Of a stretch of DNA of 64,000 nucleotides, positions 56,284 to 64,000 are shown in pieces; position 1 is the first letter of the stretch, and every line of letters begins with the position of its first letter. The stretch is from Pseudomonas yamanorum (GTDB lineage Bacteria > Pseudomonadota > Gammaproteobacteria > Pseudomonadales > Pseudomonadaceae). Where the stretch lies: contig NZ_JACARE010000015.1 in assembly GCF_013386765.1 (NCBI RefSeq), positions 62,001 through 126,000 of the forward strand, read 5' to 3'. The translations under genes and the position numbers were made by a program. Below the pieces are notes generated by a model. It was not told the origin of the DNA. It saw nothing but the letters and a program-made list of their open reading frames with translations, and made no database searches.

Positions 56284-59200
56284 GCCAGATCAATCGCCTG
56301 TCCAACGGTGGCCGCATCGACCGCAACAAGGTGCTGACCTTCAGCTTCAACGGCCAGAGCTACAAAGGCTTTGAAGGCGACACATTGGCCGCTGCACTGC
56401 TGGCCAACGGCGTCGACATCATCGGTCGCAGCTTCAAGTATTCCCGCCCGCGCGGCATCTTCGCCGCCGGTAGCGAGGAGCCGAACGCGGTGCTGCAGAT
56501 CGGCGCCACCGAAGCCACGCAAATCCCCAACGTGCGCGCCACGCAACAGGCGCTGTACCAGGGCCTGGTCGCCACCAGCACCAACGGCTGGCCGAGCGTG
56601 AACAACGACATGATGGGCATTCTCGGCAAGGTCGGCGGCAAGCTGATGCCGCCGGGTTTCTACTACAAAACCTTCATGTACCCGCAATCGTTCTGGATGA
56701 CGTACGAGAAGTACATTCGCAAGGCTGCAGGTTTAGGCCGCTCGCCGACCGAGAACGACCCGGACACCTACGACTACATGAACCGTCATTGCGACGTGCT
56801 GATTGTGGGCGCTGGCCCTGCCGGCCTGTCGGCTGCCCTGGCTGCTGCGCGAAGCGGCGCCCGGGTGATCATCGCGGACGAGCAGGAAGAGTTCGGCGGC
56901 TCCTTGCTGGACTCCCGCGAAAGCCTCGACGGCAAGCCGGCGGCCGAGTGGGTTGCCAGCGTGATCGCGGAACTCAAGGCCCTGCCGGACGTGCTGCTGC
57001 TGCCTCGCGCCACCGTCAACGGTTACCACGACCATAACTTCCTGACCATTCACGAGCGCCTCACCGATCACCTCGGTGACCGTGCGCCGATCGGCCAGGT
57101 GCGCCAGCGTATCCACCGTATTCGCGCCAAGCGTGTCGTGTTGGCCACCGGTGCGTGCGAGCGTCCGCTGGTGTACGGCAACAACGACGTGCCGGGCAAC
57201 ATGCTGGCCGGTGCAGTCTCGACTTACGTGCGTCGCTACGGCGTAGCGCCGGGCAAGAAGCTGGTGCTGTCCACCAACAACGATCACGCCTACCGCGTTG
57301 CGCTGGACTGGTTCGACGCAGGCCTCGCCGTGGTGGCTGTGGCCGATGCCCGCCACAACCCACGGGGTGCACTGGTTGAAGAAGCCCGCGCCAAAGGCAT
57401 TCGCATCCTTACCGGCAGCGCCGTGATCGAAGCCCGTGGCAGCAAGCACGTCACGGGCGCCCGCGTGGCGGCCATCGATGTAAAAGCCCACAAAGTCACC
57501 AGCCCCGGCGAGTGGCTGGAGTGCGACCTGGTGGCCAGCTCCGGCGGCTACAGCCCGGTGGTTCACCTGGCCTCGCACCTGGGCGGCAAGCCGACCTGGC
57601 GTGAAGACATCCTCGGTTTTGTACCGGGCGAAGCACCGCAGAAACGTGTGTGCGTGGGTGGGATCAACGGCGTCTACGGTCTGGGCGACTCCCTGGCAGA
57701 CGGTTTTGAAGGTGGCGTGCGCGCGGCCAGCGAAGCCGGTTTTGCACCGGTGGAAGGTACGCTGCCAAAAGCCTTGAGCCGTCTCGAAGAGCCGACCCTG
57801 GCGCTGTTCCAGGTGCCTCACGAAAAAGCCACTGCACGAGCGCCGAAGCAATTTGTCGACCTGCAAAACGACGTCACCGCCGCCGCCATCGAACTCGCCA
57901 CCCGCGAAGGTTTCGAGTCGGTGGAGCACGTCAAACGCTACACCGCACTGGGCTTCGGCACCGACCAGGGCAAGCTCGGCAACGTCAACGGCCTGGCCAT
58001 TGCGGCCCGTTCGCTGAACGTGACCATCCCGCAGATGGGCACCACCATGTTCCGTCCCAACTACACGCCGGTGACCTTCGGCGCAGTAGCGGGCCGCCAC
58101 TGTGGGCACATCTTCGAGCCGGTGCGCTACACCGCGCTGCAAGCCTGGCACGTGAAAAACGGCGCCGAGTTTGAAGACGTCGGCCAATGGAAACGCCCTT
58201 GGTACTTCCCGCGCAACGGTGAAGACCTGCACGCCGCGGTGAAACGCGAATGCCTGGCGGTGCGCGACAGCGTCGGCCTGCTGGACGCGTCTACCCTCGG
58301 CAAGATCGACATCCAGGGCCCGGATGCCCGCGAGTTCCTCAACCGCATCTACAGCAACGCCTGGACCAAGCTCGACGTGGGCAAGGCCCGCTACGGCCTG
58401 ATGTGCAAGGAAGACGGCATGGTCTTCGACGACGGCGTAACTGCCTGCCTCGCCGACAACCACTTCCTGATGACCACCACCACCGGCGGCGCCGCGCGCG
58501 TGCTGCAATGGCTGGAAATCTACCAGCAGACCGAGTGGCCAGACCTCAAGGTGTACTTCACCTCGGTCACCGACCACTGGGCGACCATGACCCTGTCCGG
58601 CCCCAACAGCCGCAAGCTGCTGAGCGAAGTCACTGACATCGACCTGGACAAGGACGGCTTCCCGTTCATGACCTGGAAAGAAGGTTTGGTGGGCGGCGTG
58701 CCGGCGCGGGTGTTCCGGATTTCGTTTACCGGTGAGCTGTCGTACGAAGTCAACGTGCAGGCCGACTACGCCATGGGCGTGCTCGAGAAAATCGTCGAGG
58801 CCGGCAAGCAATACAACCTGACGCCATACGGCACCGAGACCATGCACGTGCTGCGGGCCGAGAAGGGTTTCATCATCGTCGGCCAGGACACCGACGGCTC
58901 GATGACCCCGGACGACCTGAACATGGGTTGGTGTGTAGGCCGCACCAAACCGTTCTCGTGGATCGGCTGGCGCGGGATGAATCGCGAAGATTGCGTGCGT
59001 GAAGACCGCAAGCAACTGGTGGGCCTGAAGCCAATTGACCCGAACGTGTGGCTGCCGGAAGGCGCGCAGTTGGTGTCCGACACCAAGCAGACGATCCCGA
59101 TGAAGATGGTCGGCCACGTCACTTCAAGTTATGCCCATAACTCCCTGGGTTATTCGTTTGCCATGGGCGTGGTGAAGGGCGGCTTGAAGCGCATCGGCGA

Positions 59201-59297
59201 GCGGGTGTTTGCACCGTTGGCGGATGGCAGCGTGATCGAGGCGGAGATTGTGTCTTCGGTGTTCTTTGACCCGAAAGGCGAACGCCAGAACATCTGA
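56280..59297 (+). CDS. soxA: Sarcosine oxidase alpha subunit SoxA
   Basis: Large subunit of 1005 residues. An N-terminal ferredoxin-like Fer2_4 region (about 20-95; FSFNGQSYKGFEGDTLAAALLANGVDIIGRSFKYSRPRG) is followed by a dinucleotide domain (VLIVGAGPAGLSAALAAARSGARVIIADEQ at about 174) and C-terminal GcvT-type folate-binding domains (about 630-1000; SVGLLDASTLGKIDIQGPDAREFLNRIY). The folate domain captures the methyl carbon as methylene-THF. Starts within the soxD stop region (ATGA-type overlap). Confidence 0.96.
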   Translation: MSQINRLSNGGRIDRNKVLTFSFNGQSYKGFEGDTLAAALLANGVDIIGRSFKYSRPRGIFAAGSEEPNAVLQIGATEATQIPNVRATQQALYQGLVATSTNGWPSVNNDMMGILGKVGGKLMPPGFYYKTFMYPQSFWMTYEKYIRKAAGLGRSPTENDPDTYDYMNRHCDVLIVGAGPAGLSAALAAARSGARVIIADEQEEFGGSLLDSRESLDGKPAAEWVASVIAELKALPDVLLLPRATVNGYHDHNFLTIHERLTDHLGDRAPIGQVRQRIHRIRAKRVVLATGACERPLVYGNNDVPGNMLAGAVSTYVRRYGVAPGKKLVLSTNNDHAYRVALDWFDAGLAVVAVADARHNPRGALVEEARAKGIRILTGSAVIEARGSKHVTGARVAAIDVKAHKVTSPGEWLECDLVASSGGYSPVVHLASHLGGKPTWREDILGFVPGEAPQKRVCVGGINGVYGLGDSLADGFEGGVRAASEAGFAPVEGTLPKALSRLEEPTLALFQVPHEKATARAPKQFVDLQNDVTAAAIELATREGFESVEHVKRYTALGFGTDQGKLGNVNGLAIAARSLNVTIPQMGTTMFRPNYTPVTFGAVAGRHCGHIFEPVRYTALQAWHVKNGAEFEDVGQWKRPWYFPRNGEDLHAAVKRECLAVRDSVGLLDASTLGKIDIQGPDAREFLNRIYSNAWTKLDVGKARYGLMCKEDGMVFDDGVTACLADNHFLMTTTTGGAARVLQWLEIYQQTEWPDLKVYFTSVTDHWATMTLSGPNSRKLLSEVTDIDLDKDGFPFMTWKEGLVGGVPARVFRISFTGELSYEVNVQADYAMGVLEKIVEAGKQYNLTPYGTETMHVLRAEKGFIIVGQDTDGSMTPDDLNMGWCVGRTKPFSWIGWRGMNREDCVREDRKQLVGLKPIDPNVWLPEGAQLVSDTKQTIPMKMVGHVTSSYAHNSLGYSFAMGVVKGGLKRIGERVFAPLADGSVIEAEIVSSVFFDPKGERQNI

Positions 59298-59313
59298 CCG
59301 ACCGAGTCGCCTG

Positions 59314-59389
59314 CATCGCAGGCAAGCCAGCTCCCACATTTGAAAGTGTTCACAATTCAAAAATGTGGGAGCCGGGCTTGCCCGCGATG
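59314..59389. repeat. REP doublet with unlike arms
   Basis: The first arm is GCAGGCAAGCCAGC-type and the second GCCGGGCTTGCCCGCG-type. It lies in the gap between soxA and soxG, inside the operon. Confidence 0.87.
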
Positions 59390-59437
59390 AGGCCAGAACA
59401 GTCACTGCAAGACCTACAGAATTCAAACAGGTGCTTT

Positions 59438-60070
59438 ATGACAGCAGCCAATGTTTACCAACAACGCCCCACCTCCGGAGCCAAGGCCGAGTCGTCGCTG
59501 CACCATGCCGACCTCGCCAGCCTGGTAGGCAAGGGCCGCAAGAATGCCGGTGTGACCGTGCGTGAAAAGAAACTCCTCGGCCACCTGACCCTTCGTGGCG
59601 ACGGCCATGACGCTGCCTTTGCGGCCGGCGTGCACAAGGCCCTGGGCATCGAATTGCCCGGCGCGTTGACCGTCATCGTCAAGGGCGAAACCAGCCTGCA
59701 ATGGCTTGGCCCGGATGAGTGGCTGCTGGTGGTGCCGAGCGGTGAAGAATTTGCCGCCGAGAAAAGCTTGCGCGAGGCGCTGGGTGAGTTGCATATCCAG
59801 ATCGTCAACGTCAGCGGCGGCCAGCAGATTCTGGAACTCAGCGGCCCGAACGTGCGGGATGTGCTGATGAAGTCCACCAGCTACGACGTGCACCCCGACA
59901 GCTTCCCGGTGGGCAAGGCCATCGGCACGGTGTTCGCCAAGTCGCAACTGGTGATTCGCCATACCGCGCAAGACACCTGGGAGCTGGTGATTCGTCGCAG
60001 CTTCTCGGATTACTGGTGGCTGTGGTTGCAGGATGCGGCGGCTGAGTATGGCCTGGCCGTCGAAGCCTGA
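59438..60070 (+). CDS. soxG: Sarcosine oxidase gamma subunit SoxG
   Basis: Subunit of 210 residues. It has a GcvT-like fold (GVTVREKKLLGHLTLRGDG; ELSGPNVRDVLMKSTSYDVHPDSFPVGKAIGTVFAKSQLVI). It completes the SoxBDAG heterotetramer. The start at 59438 (MTAANVYQQRPTSG) is used because the longer frame starts within a REP doublet. Separated from soxA by about 140 bases, unlike the tight soxB-D-A spacing. Confidence 0.94.
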   Translation: MTAANVYQQRPTSGAKAESSLHHADLASLVGKGRKNAGVTVREKKLLGHLTLRGDGHDAAFAAGVHKALGIELPGALTVIVKGETSLQWLGPDEWLLVVPSGEEFAAEKSLREALGELHIQIVNVSGGQQILELSGPNVRDVLMKSTSYDVHPDSFPVGKAIGTVFAKSQLVIRHTAQDTWELVIRRSFSDYWWLWLQDAAAEYGLAVEA

Positions 60071-60084
60071 TATGACGCTTACCC

Positions 60085-60152
60085 TGTAGGAGCCCGGCTT
60101 GCCGGCAATGGCATCGGTGAGATCGTCATCGCCGGCAAGCCGGGCTCCTACA
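60085..60152. repeat. REP doublet, GTAGGAGCCCGGCTTGCCGGC class
   Basis: A compact doublet with arms TGTAGGAGCCCGGCTTGCCGGC and GCCGGCAAGCCGGGCTCCTACA, of a type seen only here. It lies between soxG and purU. Confidence 0.9.
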
Positions 60153-60192
60153 GAGCGCGCGTTGCCTGAAGTTGTTTGAGGAGTTACCCGCA

Positions 60193-61050
60193 ATGAGCCG
60201 CGTACCCGACACATGGATTTTGACCGCCGACTGCCCCAGCGTGCTCGGCACGGTGGACGCGGTGACCCGCTATCTGTTCGAGCAGGGCTGCTACGTCACT
60301 GAGCACCACTCCTTCGATGACCGGCTTTCGGGCCGGTTCTTCATCCGCGTGGAGTTCCGCCAGCCCGACGGTTTCGACGAACAAGCTTTCCGCGACGGCC
60401 TGGCCACCCGCGGCGAAGCGTTCGGCATGATCTTCGAACTGACCGCGCCGAACTACCGGCCGAAAGTGGTGATCATGGTCTCCAAGGCCGACCACTGCCT
60501 CAACGATTTGCTCTACCGCCAACGCATCGGCCAACTGTCGATGGACGTGGTTGCCGTGGTCTCCAACCACCCCGACCTCAAGCCTTTGGCCGACTGGCAC
60601 CAGATTCCCTACTACCATTTTCCCCTGGACCCCAACGACAAACCGTCCCAGGAGCGCCAGGTGTGGCAGGTGATCGAAGAGTCGGGCGCCGAACTGGTGA
60701 TCCTTGCGCGCTACATGCAAGTGCTGTCGCCGGAGCTGTGCCGCAAGCTCGACGGGAAGGCCATCAACATTCACCACTCCCTGTTGCCCGGTTTCAAGGG
60801 CGCCAAGCCGTATCACCAGGCGTACAACAAGGGCGTGAAACTGGTGGGCGCCACCGCGCATTACATCAACAACGACCTGGACGAAGGTCCGATCATCGCC
60901 CAGGGTGTGGAGGTGGTGGACCATAGTCACTACCCGGAAGACTTGATTGCCAAGGGGCGGGATATCGAAGGCCTGACCCTGGCCCGGGCGGTGGGGTATC
61001 ACATTGAGCGGCGGGTGTTCTTGAACGCCAATCGCACGGTCGTTCTTTAG
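60193..61050 (+). CDS. purU: Formyltetrahydrofolate deformylase PurU
   Basis: Enzyme of 285 residues that splits 10-formyl-THF into formate and THF, preventing the one-carbon pool from filling during betaine methyl oxidation. An N-terminal ACT domain (about 5-85; WILTADCPSVLGTVDAVTRYLFEQG) is followed by the formyltransferase domain with catalytic INIHHSLLPGFKGAKPYHQAYNKGVK and LDEGPIIAQ. A second purU usually lies elsewhere for purine metabolism. GAGGAG precedes the ATG at 60193. REP doublets flank it on both sides. Confidence 0.95.
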   Translation: MSRVPDTWILTADCPSVLGTVDAVTRYLFEQGCYVTEHHSFDDRLSGRFFIRVEFRQPDGFDEQAFRDGLATRGEAFGMIFELTAPNYRPKVVIMVSKADHCLNDLLYRQRIGQLSMDVVAVVSNHPDLKPLADWHQIPYYHFPLDPNDKPSQERQVWQVIEESGAELVILARYMQVLSPELCRKLDGKAINIHHSLLPGFKGAKPYHQAYNKGVKLVGATAHYINNDLDEGPIIAQGVEVVDHSHYPEDLIAKGRDIEGLTLARAVGYHIERRVFLNANRTVVL

Positions 61051-61054
61051 ATTG

Positions 61055-61130
61055 CTATCGCAGGCAAGCCAGCTCCCACAGTTGAATGTGTTCACAAATC
61101 AACATGTGGGAGCCGGGCTTGCCCGCGATG
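61055..61130. repeat. REP doublet with unlike arms
   Basis: The first arm is GCAGGCAAGCCAGC-type and the second GCCGGGCTTGCCCGCG-type, as at 59314. It separates purU from fdhA. Confidence 0.87.
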
Positions 61131-61233
61131 AGGCCATTACTAACAACGCAAAAGCAGCATCTGTACCCGAGCACTTAAACGCGCTGCCTGCCTGGGCAAC
61201 GCGGTTCCATAAAAACAACAGCGAGGTGAAAGC

Positions 61234-62433
61234 ATGTCTGGTAATCGTGGTGTCGTGTATCTCGGCAACGGCAAGGTCGAAGTACAGAAAATCGACTATC
61301 CCAAAATGCAGGACCCCCGTGGCAGGAAGATCGAACACGGCGTCATCCTGCGCGTGGTCTCCACCAACATCTGCGGCTCCGACCAACACATGGTGCGCGG
61401 CCGTACCACCGCCCAGACCGGCCTGGTCCTGGGGCATGAAATCACCGGCGAAGTGATCGAGAAGGGCAGCGACGTCGAGAACCTGAAGATCGGCGACCTG
61501 GTGTCCGTGCCGTTCAACGTGGCGTGCGGCCGTTGCCGTTCCTGTAAAGAGCAGCACACCGGTGTGTGCCTGACGGTCAACCCGGCCCGTGCCGGTGGCG
61601 CCTACGGCTATGTCGACATGGGCGACTGGACCGGTGGCCAGGCCGAATACGTGCTGGTGCCTTACGCCGACTTCAACCTGCTGAAGCTGCCGAACCGCGA
61701 CAAGGCCATGGAGAAAATCCGTGACCTGACCTGCCTCTCCGACATTCTGCCTACCGGCTACCACGGTGCAGTCACCGCGGGCGTTGGCCCGGGCAGCACC
61801 GTCTACATTGCCGGTGCCGGTCCGGTGGGCCTGGCGGCTGCTGCTTCCGCTCGCCTACTGGGCGCCGCAGTGGTGATCATTGGTGACGTCAACCCGATCC
61901 GCCTGGCCCACGCCAAGGCCCAGGGTTTTGAAATTGCCGACCTGTCGAAAGACACGCCGCTGCATGAGCAGATCGCTGCGTTGCTGGGCGAGCCCGAAGT
62001 GGATTGCGCCGTCGATGCCGTTGGTTTCGAAGCTCGCGGCCATGGCCATGAAGGTGCCAAGGCGGAGGCCCCGGCCACTGTGCTCAACTCGTTGATGGGC
62101 GTGGTGCGGGTGGCCGGCAAAATCGGCATTCCGGGCCTGTACGTGACCGAAGATCCGGGCGCCGTGGACGCCGCTGCAAAAATGGGCAGCCTGAGCATTC
62201 GTTTCGGCCTGGGCTGGGCCAAATCCCACAGCTTCCACACCGGGCAAACCCCGGTGATGAAGTACAACCGCCAGTTGATGCAGGCGATCATGTGGGACCG
62301 CATCAACATTGCCGATATCGTCGGTGTGGAAGTCATCAGCCTGGATGACGCGCCACGTGGCTACGGCGAGTTCGATGCGGGTGTGCCGAAGAAGTTTGTG
62401 ATCGATCCGCATAAGTTGTTCAGCGCGGCGTAG
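61234..62433 (+). CDS. fdhA: Glutathione-independent formaldehyde dehydrogenase FdhA
   Basis: Zinc- and NAD-dependent dehydrogenase of 399 residues of the P. putida formaldehyde dismutase/dehydrogenase type. The catalytic zinc region is STNICGSDQHMVRGR (about 42-56) with GHEITGEV (about 67). The structural zinc Cys cluster is CGRCRSCKEQHTGVC (about 98-112). The NAD loop IAGAGPVGLAAAASARLLGA is at about 190. It oxidises formaldehyde released by GbcAB and DgcAB. It is the last gene of the glyA-sox set. Confidence 0.96.
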   Translation: MSGNRGVVYLGNGKVEVQKIDYPKMQDPRGRKIEHGVILRVVSTNICGSDQHMVRGRTTAQTGLVLGHEITGEVIEKGSDVENLKIGDLVSVPFNVACGRCRSCKEQHTGVCLTVNPARAGGAYGYVDMGDWTGGQAEYVLVPYADFNLLKLPNRDKAMEKIRDLTCLSDILPTGYHGAVTAGVGPGSTVYIAGAGPVGLAAAASARLLGAAVVIIGDVNPIRLAHAKAQGFEIADLSKDTPLHEQIAALLGEPEVDCAVDAVGFEARGHGHEGAKAEAPATVLNSLMGVVRVAGKIGIPGLYVTEDPGAVDAAAKMGSLSIRFGLGWAKSHSFHTGQTPVMKYNRQLMQAIMWDRINIADIVGVEVISLDDAPRGYGEFDAGVPKKFVIDPHKLFSAA

Positions 62434-62442
62434 GCGATAGAT

Positions 62443-62466
62443 AAGGGCGACCCTGGGGTCGTCCTT
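62443..62466 (+). terminator. Probable terminator of fdhA
   Basis: AAGGGCGACC and GGTCGTCCTT can pair with one G-U, around a 4-base loop, starting 10 bases after the fdhA stop and followed by a T-rich stretch (TTGTTAT). Confidence 0.65.
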
Positions 62467-62479
62467 GTTATATAAAATT

Positions 62480-62839
62480 TCAGTTTTCTATAAGAAACCC
62501 GGTGATGGTGATACCTATAAGCGAGAGGCAGGTAACGAGTGTTGGTATGACCATCCAATACTTGAGGTGCCGTGGTATTTGTTCAACGTCCTCAACCAGT
62601 ACCATACCCCTGCGTTGAATTATTCTCGGAATGAGAATAACGGTCGCCATAGCGAATACGCGTTGCGGCCTTCCTTCAAAGTGGCTATGACGAAACGTGT
62701 ACCTGTATCCGACTATAAAGGTGCTGTATTGCATATAGCGCTCAGCGGCATCGAGCTTTTTGTACATGGCAGAAAAGACGATCGGGAAGCTGAGCAGCAG
62801 GAGGGCGCATGAGCCCACCGCAAAGTATTCCAAGTACAT
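62480..62839 (-). CDS. Small membrane protein, probable immunity protein
   Basis: Membrane protein of 119 residues with a likely three-helix layout: EYFAVGSCALLLLSFPIVFSA (about 4-24), RVFAMATVILIPRII (about 60-74) and a C-terminal helix WMVIPTLVTCLSLIGITITGFL (about 95-116). Its ATG directly follows the stop of the larger upstream gene (TGAATG), so translation is coupled. An overlapping plus-strand frame is rejected. Base content is clearly lower in GC than in the neighbouring betaine genes. Together with the partner it looks like the immunity half of a pore-forming toxin pair; this is inference. Confidence 0.6.
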   Translation of the reverse strand: MYLEYFAVGSCALLLLSFPIVFSAMYKKLDAAERYMQYSTFIVGYRYTFRHSHFEGRPQRVFAMATVILIPRIIQRRGMVLVEDVEQIPRHLKYWMVIPTLVTCLSLIGITITGFLIEN

Positions 62840-63814
62840 TCAATCCACCACTGCCTGATAGAGAACTTTACCCACCCATTCTCCAGCATTGCTTCCAAGC
62901 TTGCCCAAGGCGAGTCCACCTGCTGCACCACCGATGATGGCGCATGCCAAAGCACCGGCGCCAGCCGTAGGTATACCAAAAATAATCGCGCAGGCGCCGA
63001 CACCGCCAGCTGCTCCAAGTGTCCCGCCCGCAGATGCGCCACCCACTCCAATCACCAACTTGCCACCTTCAACATACTTCGCTTGCGTACACGCTTGCTC
63101 GCGGCCCGTGGAGCACGCCTCCGTTATCTCCAGTGCTGTCGCCCCAACATCCAGCGCGATACCAATATAGGTCCCCTTTTTCAATATCTGCGAAGCCTTG
63201 GCTACTCGCTTGACCGCCTCCTCATACCCGCGAATTTCTCCATGATGCCAATAGCTTTTGCTGGAGATACCCAACATTTTCTTGATGGATCCTTCATTTC
63301 TCAATCCGCTCCCGAAGCGTGCCATGCCGTGGAGTTGACTCTCGAGCCGGGAGAATAAGGTTCTTCGTTTAACCACGAACTCATCCCTTGCGGCCACAGT
63401 GCCCTTGCTCAAGTACTGCTTATGCAGACCTTCGATTTCCTGAAGAGTCTTTTCGATTCCTTCCAGGTGTTTGCTCCACGCGCTGGTGGCACTCCCGACG
63501 CCGATGGAAGCGTAGGCCATGATTTCCTGCAACTGATCGTAATTTTTGATCAGGAATTGATCAGTTGCGGAGTGTGCCAACAGGGCATGTTTTATGTTCT
63601 GCGCGGAACTCATCAACCGCGCTTCTTCGACGGTACAAGAAGCCGTACGGCTGTCACCGATAATCACCAGTTGCCCAGGTAACACCACGGTGTTGCGGAT
63701 ATGTTGGTTGAGGATGTCGAACTTGGTTTGAACGTGAGGATTAAGCGAGAGGCGTTGTTTCAGTAGCGGATAAGGCTGTGATCGATCATTGATAAATGCG
63801 TAAGGTCCCTGCAT
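62840..63814 (-). CDS. Glycine-zipper protein, candidate pore-forming effector
   Basis: Protein of 324 residues without a signal peptide. The N-terminal part has a LysM-like turn (NTVVLPGQLVIIGD, about 41-54). A middle charged helical region (about 110-175) may form a coiled coil. Hydrophobic GTYIGIALDVGATALEI (about 214-230) and a Gly/Ala-rich tail (about 256-312; GVGGASAGGTLGAAGGVGAC, ALACAIIGGAAGGLALG) look like glycine-zipper membrane-inserting helices. Glycine-zipper, signal-less proteins next to a small membrane protein are typical of type VI or colicin-like pore-formers. The start at 63814 has GGAGG 8 bases upstream. No VgrG, Hcp or PAAR gene is visible in the window. Confidence 0.6.
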   Translation of the reverse strand: MQGPYAFINDRSQPYPLLKQRLSLNPHVQTKFDILNQHIRNTVVLPGQLVIIGDSRTASCTVEEARLMSSAQNIKHALLAHSATDQFLIKNYDQLQEIMAYASIGVGSATSAWSKHLEGIEKTLQEIEGLHKQYLSKGTVAARDEFVVKRRTLFSRLESQLHGMARFGSGLRNEGSIKKMLGISSKSYWHHGEIRGYEEAVKRVAKASQILKKGTYIGIALDVGATALEITEACSTGREQACTQAKYVEGGKLVIGVGGASAGGTLGAAGGVGACAIIFGIPTAGAGALACAIIGGAAGGLALGKLGSNAGEWVGKVLYQAVVD

Positions 63815-64000
63815 TGCGTGCACCTCCAAGTGACTGAGGCGCACGACTATAAGAAAGCGCTGCAGGCGGGGTAAGACGCGTGCTGGGACGTTTTCAGTGT
63901 TTCGGAAATGGACTACTTAAGTGTCGGCGTATGCCTACTCCTGCAGCCGCCGGCCGAACACAATCTTGCGCACCATGAAGATCAAATGTGGGGCTTGCTC

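Noticed and set aside
62465..62812. 115-codon plus frame over the small membrane protein
   Set aside because: The opposite frame is directly coupled to the upstream gene and has membrane helices; the plus frame has no ribosome site and begins in the fdhA terminator.
63935..64000. Possible C-terminal end of a minus-strand gene at the right edge
   Set aside because: The frame ending in a stop at 63937 has about 21 codons, and its upstream part (from about 63980) resembles a REP arm, so a real gene cannot be supported from this fragment.

Overview
The window is a high-GC chromosomal segment of a fluorescent-group Pseudomonas. Three things point there: the gene order (betIBA/betT, choXWV, sdaB, gbdR, carnitine cdh genes, dgcAB, gbcAB, glyA-soxBDAG-purU-fdhA) follows the known P. 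aeruginosa choline/glycine-betaine region; the intergenic spaces carry many Pseudomonas-type REP doublets (about 21); and the proteins read as Pseudomonas orthologues throughout. No rRNA, tRNA, CRISPR array, prophage or insertion sequence is visible.

Layout. 1-12.5 kb holds housekeeping and mixed genes: a REC-PAS-GGDEF-EAL protein, a YgjP-like metalloprotein, a winged-helix protein, an ElaA-like acetyltransferase, a periplasmic solute-binding protein, a YccS-type FUSC membrane protein, a BaiN-type flavoprotein, DbpA helicase, an MdtD-like exporter and a clear RhlA-family acyltransferase standing alone. 12.8-15.6 kb is an overlapping TldD/PmbA-type pair. 15.8-25.3 kb is choline import and oxidation to glycine betaine (betA, betB, betI, divergent betT, then the choXWV ABC transporter), with a perfect palindromic BetI operator. 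25.7-28.8 kb has serine deaminase and the master activator gbdR, which has a good sigma-54 promoter match. 29-35.4 kb is the carnitine module (gamma-butyrobetaine hydroxylase-like gene, cdhB, cdhA, cdhC, caiX, divergent cdhR). 35.5-39.3 kb is an accessory insert: DUF3010 gene, MFS transporter, HipBA module, LprI-like gene. 39.5-47.3 kb is the dimethylglycine module (dipeptidase, a small companion protein, dgcA, dgcB, and two Etf-like subunits). 47.5-48.0 kb is non-coding and holds five exact DnaA boxes in one orientation, three of them in a tandem repeat. 48.2-50.9 kb is gbcA/gbcB, divergent. 51.3-53.2 kb has threonine aldolase and a TraX-like protein. 53.4-62.4 kb is glyA-soxBDAG-purU-fdhA. 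62.5-63.8 kb is a lower-GC pair that looks like a pore-forming toxin/effector and its membrane immunity protein.

How it works together. Choline, carnitine and gamma-butyrobetaine all converge on glycine betaine. GbcAB removes one methyl group to give dimethylglycine, DgcAB with the Etf pair gives sarcosine, and SoxBDAG gives glycine. GlyA makes serine and SdaB deaminates it to pyruvate. One-carbon by-products are handled by FdhA (formaldehyde to formate) and PurU (10-formyl-THF to formate plus THF). Two paralogous AraC-type activators (GbdR, CdhR) and the TetR-type BetI control it. I found 12-13 bp direct repeats with an exact 21-bp period upstream of both choX/sdaB and caiX/cdhR, which fits AraC-family operators. 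Family assignments come from recognised motifs and gene order, not from a database search.
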